A stretch of 64,000 nt of DNA from Corticium candelabrum (lineage: Eukaryota > Porifera > Homoscleromorpha > Homosclerophorida > Plakinidae): positions 762,621 through 826,620 of the forward strand of contig NC_085098.1 in the NCBI RefSeq assembly GCF_963422355.1, in the 5' to 3' direction. Under the pieces are notes generated by a model. That model was given only the letters and a program-made list of their open reading frames with translations, did no database searches and was not told the origin of the DNA. This document shows positions 57,061-64,000 of this stretch, piece after piece (position 1 is the first letter of the stretch; each line of letters begins with the position of its first letter). The position numbers and the translations under genes were made by a program.

Positions 57061-58170
57061 CAGTGATTTTCCTACAATACATTTGATGCCTCCTAGGACG
57101 CATTGGAGGAGGTTGAGATGCAGATTTCAGACAGCGGGACGCATCCTATTAAGTGCATTCTTGTCTACTAAAACCCATTCTACCCCCTATATAAGGAACT
57201 GATGATGAGTTAATGAGCTAGAGGTTACACCAGGTGTGCTCATTAGAGCTTGTACACGTTACATTATTTTAACCTAAATGGTTCCAGTTGCTTTCTGTAC
57301 CTCTTACAAGATAATTGTATCCTCTTTGTCCTTTGTAGGAAGGGCTTAGTTAACCTAATAAATGAAAATGCCAGGCTTTGCTATACCAAGATCATCGGGA
57401 AGGTCCAAAAGGCAGCAGAAATATTGTAGAATTCGAAGTTCAACCTTATGGAGAATAGTCTAAACCTGCTGGTTTATTGTAGAATAGTAGCAGCTAGGCG
57501 TGTTCTGTTTACATACTGCTAAACTGACTTTGCGTCTAGCGGTTGCTCCAGTAACTGTGACAGATGTACTTGTCATACCAGTAACAAATGCTGGCTGTGA
57601 TGACAAAACTACTGAACCGTTTGTCTGAAGAGAAAATTGACTGCTTGATGCCCATTTTACTAGAAGGACCACCTATGTATCAGTTTAATTTTGAGCGTGC
57701 ATTTTGCAAGTGGAAAGAGCACAAAGCTAGAAGGTTACTTGAACAGCACCCTGGGTGCAAAGTGTTATAGGCACTCACTGCCACATAACATGATAAACAT
57801 AATTACAGACTGTTATTAAAAGTTTGTTTGCACAAGTTTGGTTATTAAACTAGTAAAACATGCTCACATGTTTGTTTGATATAGATTATAGTAGAAAGTA
57901 TTTGCCTATAATACTTGGACAGCATCTAGGCGTAATTTGTATGACTATATTATAACATGATGAACATAGTCACAAAGTGTTATTTGAATTTTGATTTAAT
58001 AATGAAACCTGTCTACAAGTTTGGTTGATATACATACATTACAATTACATTCACCGCAGAAAACGTTTACTACTGTACCACATTACCTACTAAGGCACGC
58101 CTCTTTATGGGCGGGGCCAAATATGCGCAGGATGAGGACGCATGTTTGAAGGGGGTTAGGAAAATCACTG
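57061..58170. mobile_element. TIR element with CAGTGATTTTCCTA ends
   Basis: 14-bp inverted ends CAGTGATTTTCCTA and ATAGT directly repeated at both borders. Such CAGTG ends are common in hAT elements, though hAT normally duplicates 8 bp, not 5. Inside, an open frame at 57,588-57,770 (LNRLSEEKIDCLMPILLEGP) reads like protein, but I do not recognise it. Confidence 0.5.
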
Positions 58171-58427
58171 ATAGTGAATGTAGATAATTATGTCGGTGTT
58201 TCTACTAGCTGCACCTTAAACTAGTTTAGCTTAAACGCGTTTAAAACTGAAGCAGTTCAAGCAAGCGACTGTTTCCACTAGGAACTTGCACATCCGATGT
58301 GCAAAACAAACCATCTAGGAATGCCTAATTTTGAAGTATTGGGCTGCTCTGTCGCTGAGTCAGGGCATTTGTTGGTTGTCACTGATTCAGCATCGAGTAG
58401 GAATTTGCATAATGATGACCAGGGACA

Positions 58428-58430
<3 letters not shown>

Positions 58431-58505
<75 letters not shown>
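58431..58505. repeat. (TC)n microsatellite
   Basis: About 37 TC units, uninterrupted. Confidence 0.97.
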
Positions 58506-58507
<2 letters not shown>

Positions 58508-58669
58508 TTGAAATATTTTTTAACACATACATAGTACTAGGAAATGAAATAGAAGCTACTTCTAAAATGCAAATGAAAGCTAAACATGTCCATTACTATA
58601 ACTATTACAAAAGAGGCAAGTAGCACAGCATGCTATCTACCACACTAGGTAATTACGTAAAGTCAAAGC

Positions 58670-58809
<140 letters not shown>

Positions 58810-58980
58810 GTAGCTGCTGATTTCTTTCCCTAGTAACTAACGACCCTGACATCTTTTAAGTCCTTCCTATCCTAGCAGAATAGTCAATATCATCAAAATG
58901 GCGTTGTCAGACGCCATCTAAACAAGCATGCTACTGTCATATGGCAGTTAAACCTAAACCAAACCACTTTGCTAATCGTA

Positions 58981-59492
58981 CCGTATTACCTCACTTTATG
59001 CTGCATGCCGGTATATGCGAGACTTACCAGAAATTGGTTGGAGAGAGTCTGGTACCTATACCGGCATGCTGGTATAAAGCGGGAGATGCCGGTGTAAGCG
59101 GGGATGCTCTGTGTAGGCGCTGGGAATGCACTTCGTATCTGCTGACAGATGATGAAGACCATACAGGGCAGACAGATGATGAAGAGGACAGTGAAGAAGA
59201 GGGGGAAGAGGAAGATAACTGATTCTACAGAACACTATGCATGTTTCAATATAGCCTAGTATTGTTCCTCACATGATATTGGTACTGAGCTAAGGCAGTT
59301 CTATTGCATCATTGAGACTGCTGCTTGTGTTTTGTTGTGGAAGCATGATTGCACACAACAATTAAAGGTATGTAGACGTCTTTACAAGAGAGCCTGTTTT
59401 TACCCCGGGCATGCCGGTATACCCCGGGGTATACCGGCACCCTGGTAGATTTTAGCTTAAACCGGCATGCAGCATAAAGTGAGGTAATACGG
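58981..59492. mobile_element. pogo/Tigger-like non-autonomous element
   Basis: Perfect 32-bp terminal inverted repeats (starting CCGTATTACCTCACTTTATG) and TA on both sides. The inside carries a worn coding tail on the plus strand: VPIPACWYKAGD, then an acidic end (DDEEDSEEEGEEEDN) with a stop at 59,220. This fits the C-terminus of a pogo-type transposase, so it is likely a deletion derivative. It was inserted into another inverted-repeat element, since TTTAAACCTAAACC words lie outside both ends. Confidence 0.78.
59413..59438. repeat. 26-bp perfect palindrome
   Basis: GCCGGTATACCCC followed by its exact complement, with no spacer. It lies inside the pogo-like element near its right end and reuses the GCCGGTAT word of the inner TIR. 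Confidence 0.9.
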
Positions 59493-59694
59493 TACTTTGA
59501 AGTAGGTTTAAGAAAGTGGTTTAGGTTTAAATATAACTGGTTAGTGCAGGTGGAAACAGGTCAATTCTTAGACCAGTTTAGCTTAAACCACTTGCTAAAC
59601 TGGTTTAGGCGCTAGTGGAAATGCACCCTATGCTGAGTAAATGTTTGGAATGTAGGCTATACTGGAGAGCTAACTATGTCTACTTGAAGTCAAT

Positions 59695-60108
59695 GAGCAT
59701 GTTCACACTGCTAGTTATAGCGTAGTTACGCAAATATAGTTATATTCGTAGTTTGGTAACTATGGTATATTTCCCTAGGCATTTGTTCACACTAGCATGA
59801 ACATGGTTATTACTATAGTATCCGGAAGTGGAATATGCACAGACAGAAGTTTGTTAGGCATGTTAGTATGTCTGATAAAAATGCATCATTTCAACAGCAG
59901 ACTTACGGGAGTTAACGTCAACTTACGACTAGACATCATCTACTACGCATGTGTAACTACTGTAACTACGCTCTAACAAAGGTTATAAGCTTAAATAGAT
60001 AGCTACACTATGACTACACGTTAACCACGGCTAGTGTTCACACTGTCGTTTAGTTACTAGACCCTGGTTGGATAACTACTCTATAACTATAGCAGTGTGA
60101 ACACACTC
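59695..60108. mobile_element. MITE with GTTCACACTGC ends and AAT target duplication
   Basis: Left end GAGCATGTTCACACTGCTAG, right end read inward GAGTGTGTTCACACTGCTAT, continuing with TAGTTATAG-type text on both. AAT is repeated at both borders. A 414-bp element without a gene. A related right end (GCAGTGTGAACACACTC) recurs at 60,818, so a second copy lies at about 60,385-60,835. Confidence 0.72.
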
Positions 60109-60384
60109 AATATCAACTGGTAATGGCTCCTCATTGATTTACAGTGTAAGAAGTTGGTTATAAATATAAGTTGTGTCCTTTTTCACTTATTGCTTATAGC
60201 TTCTCTAATGTTTTCTGTTTCTGAAGAGAAAGAGTAAATTCTACTAACATTTGTACTCACTTCTGCACTTTGTGTAACTATTGGCTAAGACTAAAAGTCA
60301 AACTCTGTGTACTGTGCAAGGACAGACATGAAAGCAGCAAAATTCTGTGGGAGTTTAAATATATAATTATAGTAAGTCTAGGTA

Positions 60385-60835
60385 AGGCCCTGTTCGCATT
60401 GGACCTGATCATGATACTTCTTCATTAGTGCAAATTTTGGCTGTTCTTGTTGTTTCTAATCATGATTAGTCTCATGCCATTCTAGAGCTTATAGGGAGCA
60501 GCTTTACAACGCTGTTGTTGTAGTGCCATTAGTCAAAGCACGTGACAGGAAGTACGGAGGCTTTGCTCTTGACACTGTAACCTGTTTCTCTGCTCTATGA
60601 TGCTCGTGCTGTATGTTTGCTAGTTGCTGCATCTACTCAAGATTTCATCTTATATGTACATAGATTCAGAATATGCACAGTATTGCATATTGCACATGGC
60701 CATGACATTTAGCCCTTGTAGAAACACTGTTGTGTGCTGCACGTGATGTGCAAATCAAAGCGGTGTAAACGTCTTTGCTCTAAACTTACGCTATTACTGT
60801 AACTATGATTAGCATTGTGGCAGTGTGAACACACT
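60385..60835. repeat. Related MITE, second copy
   Basis: The right end GGCAGTGTGAACACACTCTA matches the previous element. The left end (GGCCCTGTTCGCATTGGACC) is more diverged. Borders are approximate. Confidence 0.4.
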
Positions 60836-61247
60836 CTAATTAGTGAGACTTAAGTTAACCTCAGCTGAATTTGGCTAAGTGTTGTTAGTCCATTGATTAA
60901 GTTTATCTGGACGGTTTCTCATGCTTCTACCAAACAACATTATCGCAAGGTTATGCACTTTGTTGACGTAACTATACTCATGTACATGATTTAATGACAT
61001 TTTAGTGCACATACACCTATATTAACATGGTAACACATACTTTGAGGAGATGGCCAATGTGAACAGTGAGTAGTATTGGTATAAATACAGATGTTACTTT
61101 TCAATTTTCAGTAATTTCAAGTATGCACGCACACAGTGTGTTTAGTGCCTATACCTTCAGGAGTGGCATTGGCATATGACATGGCAACAGGATATAATAC
61201 CTGACATTTATACAAGTTTGTAGTCATGCTTTTTTAGAAGATGTCTT

Positions 61248-61496
61248 CAGGGCCGTAGGAGCCGGTGCATGGCCGCACCACTTTTTGTAGCCTCGCCTAG
61301 CCAGACCCTTCTCTGCGCGAGCGAAAGAGAGAGAAGAGGAAAAACAAACACATATAAGGAGGCATTCAATTTGAAACCAGACTGACAGACATTAATTGGA
61401 GCATTGGTCTCTTGCTTTAACGCGCACTAAATTAAAAGCCACGCCCTTTAGCGTGCGTTAGGCCGTACCACTTTTTATTTGCTTCCTACGGGCCTG
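61248..61496. mobile_element. CAGGGCCGTAGGA-ended MITE
   Basis: Left CAGGGCCGTAGGAGCCGG, right read inward CAGGCCCGTAGGAAGC. Both ends then carry GGCCGYACCACTTTTT. GTCTT is directly repeated at the borders. A CTCGCCTAGCCAGACCC foldback-like word lies inside. Typical of hAT-type MITEs apart from the short duplication. Confidence 0.55.
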
Positions 61497-61499
61497 GTC

Positions 61500-63640
61500 T
61501 TTACCCAGATTTGAATAAATTTATGTAACACCATACATTGCATATGGTTGTCTAACACTACAGACACTAAAACGATAAAGGGTATACTTTTCACTATTTA
61601 TACAATATATCGGCATCTGTCTTTAGTTAACACTTCTGCATCAGCAGTAGTTTGTATGGGTTAATATACTGGTGTCAAGAAATACGATTTTGAATTGACA
61701 CATTGCTTGAAGAGGAACATGTGAACAAATGCTTGTACAGTTGTGATGCCGTTGAAAAGGACCATTTGACATCAAGTCTTGGTTCAGGAATGGAGTATTG
61801 TGCCACAGAAAATATATGTGAAAGCAACTCACAATTTGCACCACATTCAAAAGTTTGAGTTAGTTTCAGATGATAAGTTATGATTGTTTGATGATATGGA
61901 GGCTCACATTACTATTTATGTAGATGCACACATGGAGTATATATTAGTTAATTAGAAAATTATTTATTGTAATAGGTTACCACAATGTCAAACACACTGT
62001 AAGGTTACAACCATGTTGTAATCACTAGTTTCTCCTAGTTAGGGGCAATCTTTAAATTTATCAGATGTAACAATTGAGGAAGTACATGCCACAGGTGCCA
62101 TCTGTGGGCAGGACAGTGAGATTATTGAGTTAACTGTGACTCACAGACTGCCCTGCATACACATTCGTCGTTCTGAACAAGGGAAGTTTTCCTATGATAA
62201 TGAGCTCTCTGGTTGATGTTACTTACAACCCATTCTGAGAAGAACTGAGAAAAGCCCATTGACTAGCAAATAATTTGACTGCGTTTCAGGTTTGCTGTTT
62301 CTAAAAAGGATAGAGTGATAATGTATCTTTCACATTTTTAAGCCATACTGTTGACATCAATAGAGAGAGTTTGTCAGCATCAAGAAAATGACTCGATTTA
62401 GTATTACAGCAGAGGACAGAGCATTAGGGATTTGCCTGATCAAGCCTTAGCTGAAGGAGGCGCAAGATTGACTCTCAAGTTTTTCTGAGGATCTCAGTGT
62501 TTTCTTCTAAAATTGGCAATGACATTGGTCTGTATGAGGGCTTCTCCAAGAACCATTTCAGCCTACCAAAGCAAAAGTTTTAGCCAGATGACTTTGACTG
62601 CCTTTCATTACAATTTTGACAAACTGGATACTGTGAATGTGAAGGGTTTGTTCTCAAACTTGCAGGCAAGTTGATGTTTGTTACAGGTTTTTGGACATTC
62701 AAACAAGAAACTGTTGGACTGTACAGTTGTAGCTAGTACATCACCAACAATGTAGGGAGGGATAGGAGGATTCTTTTAAATCAAACATGCAAAGTTTGAT
62801 TGGTTAAAGTATGACACAGCTGGAGGAAAGTACAAAAAACGTCAAATCAGCAAGATGGCTGGGTTAATATTGACGAGCCAATGATACTTCCGCACTGGTC
62901 AATAGGAGCAAATTGTCTAAATGTTGTGCTTTGCTATGAAATTAAGCCGCCCTGAAAAATTGTTGAATTGTGGTTAACAGTCCAGAGAATAATGGTTGAG
63001 TAGGTGCCCTTTTTCTTTATTTATACATTTGATATCTCTCAGCACACGTACACCTGCTGCTTTAGAAAAACAATGTGATATCACAGGGCTTGAAAAATAG
63101 GTTGTCAAGTCGTCATTTGACGAGTTAAATTTTACAACTGACGACTAACGTTGTAGTCTAGGTTGTCAACTGACGACTAGAGCAGACCAAGGCTATAGTT
63201 TGTAATGGCTTCTCGGTATGCAGGCGGATAGCTGTACTGTACTGAAAACATGCTTCGCTTTGACGCTCACATTGGGACATTTGTTGTGTGTACAATGACA
63301 TGTACACGTAGCAGCTTAAGCGACAAACTGCTCATATCATGGATAATGAAACTGGGAGCACTTCAGGATTCCAACAGAATAAAGGCATGGCGTTTGTGAC
63401 CAGTAAGCACGTGAAGAAGTGGAGACAATGGTAAATCCTGTAGGTCGAAATAGGTATATATGATTTTAGTAGCAAGAAACGGACAACTTCCGCAATGTGA
63501 CATGTGGAAATGTGGTTGAAACCCCGCCTTGTTTTGACAAAGAGAGGTGTTATGCATTTAATCACTATTTCAATTAGCTATTGCTATTGTTTTCGCCAAG
63601 ATGTCTAGCTTTGTATATTGTAACACGTTGTATCCATTGG
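61500..63640. other. AT-rich stretch without recognised genes
   Basis: Nothing firm. One open stretch at 62,059-62,216 (SDVTIEEVHATGAICGQDSE) reads like protein and may be a relic. Around 63,094-63,180 the words GTTGTCAASTCGTCATTTGAC and TTGTCAACTGACGACTA form short inverted copies. Confidence 0.3.
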
Positions 63641-63650
63641 CTCAGCGGTA

Positions 63651-63965
63651 ATGTGTTGGACACTTTCGGTTGCATGCCATTGTAGGAATACTGTGCTGTA
63701 TGCTTGCACTGTGCCGAAATTTAGAAGGCCTTACGAAAATGGCGGCATAGCACTAAACACCATGATTGATATCAATGATCAATATAATTTTCCTCATGAG
63801 CCAGACAAATGTCAGATCAAATTTAGTTTTGACCAGCCATTGGTAAACTTAATCGGCCATTCTGATTCAGTGTACGACATCAGTAACTATTTATGCGTCT
63901 GCTTGTATTCACCAGTACCTGAAAATTATGGGTCAAAAAAGAATTTATCTATCTACCGTACTTAA
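63651..63965 (+). CDS. Unrecognised open frame near the right edge
   Basis: 104 codons. The later part (YNFPHEPDKCQIKFSFDQPL, NLIGHSDSVYDIS) looks protein-like, the first part less so. At 63,639-63,650 TTGGCTCAGCGG resembles a Pol III A box, followed by GGTTGCATGCC in a B-box position, so the start may instead be a tRNA-derived SINE. Undecided. Confidence 0.2.
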   Translation: MCWTLSVACHCRNTVLYACTVPKFRRPYENGGIALNTMIDINDQYNFPHEPDKCQIKFSFDQPLVNLIGHSDSVYDISNYLCVCLYSPVPENYGSKKNLSIYRT

Positions 63966-64000
63966 ACTTTCAATTAGCAATTTTAAAAGCTGTATTACTA

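Noticed and set aside
57588..57770. Possible last exon of the PWWP gene
   Set aside because: It lies inside a TIR element, and I see no acceptor that joins it in phase.

Overview
The window is nuclear DNA from an animal, gene-poor and heavily loaded with transposons. Metazoan-type proteins split by short GT-AG introns (an RPS3A ribosomal protein gene, a TTC29-like ciliary TPR gene, a PWWP-domain gene) rule out a prokaryote or plasmid. The mix of Harbinger, Tc1/mariner, pogo-like, Helitron-like, Ty3/Gypsy and several LINE clades, with many CA/GT, TA, TC and GACA arrays, would fit an invertebrate, perhaps a sponge or another early-branching animal. I cannot fix the species from sequence alone.

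Layout. 1-981 (minus): broken RecQ-like helicase running off the left edge. 1.2-4.3 kb (minus): nearly full-length but dead LINE with an N-terminal zinc finger and a C-terminal CCHC plus PD-(D/E)XK-like endonuclease region. 4.7-5.2 kb: TIR element. 6.44-18.24 kb (plus): complete six-exon RPS3A gene; its third intron is about 8 kb and full of repeats (inverted SINE-like pair, THAP-domain relic, Gypsy fragment, two copies of a dispersed repeat). 18.3-22.2 kb: LINE relic and foldback elements with 9-bp target duplications. 22.2-25.6 kb: decayed Ty3/Gypsy element with both LTRs. 26.12-52.16 kb (plus): eight-exon TTC29-like gene whose two large introns hold most of the remaining elements: a two-gene Harbinger transposon, LINE fragments between CA arrays, a Tc1/mariner element, Helitron-like repeats, and a second Gypsy element that is itself hit by three DNA transposons. 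53-56 kb: TA arrays, a Helitron-protein relic fused to the tail of a third Gypsy element and its LTR. 56.19-56.91 kb (plus): start of a PWWP-domain gene with a CRE box upstream. 57-61.5 kb: several TIR/MITE elements and TC arrays. 61.5-64 kb: little that I recognise.

The three intact host genes all lie on the plus strand and do not form a functional unit. I found no CRISPR, no operon and no clear new defence system. The most informative structure is the nested Gypsy element at 45.3-50.0 kb: a duplicated internal segment keeps uninterrupted versions of two insertion sites, so element ends and target duplications can be read directly. With two other copies this supports a class of foldback elements that begin TAG, end CTA and duplicate 9 bp.
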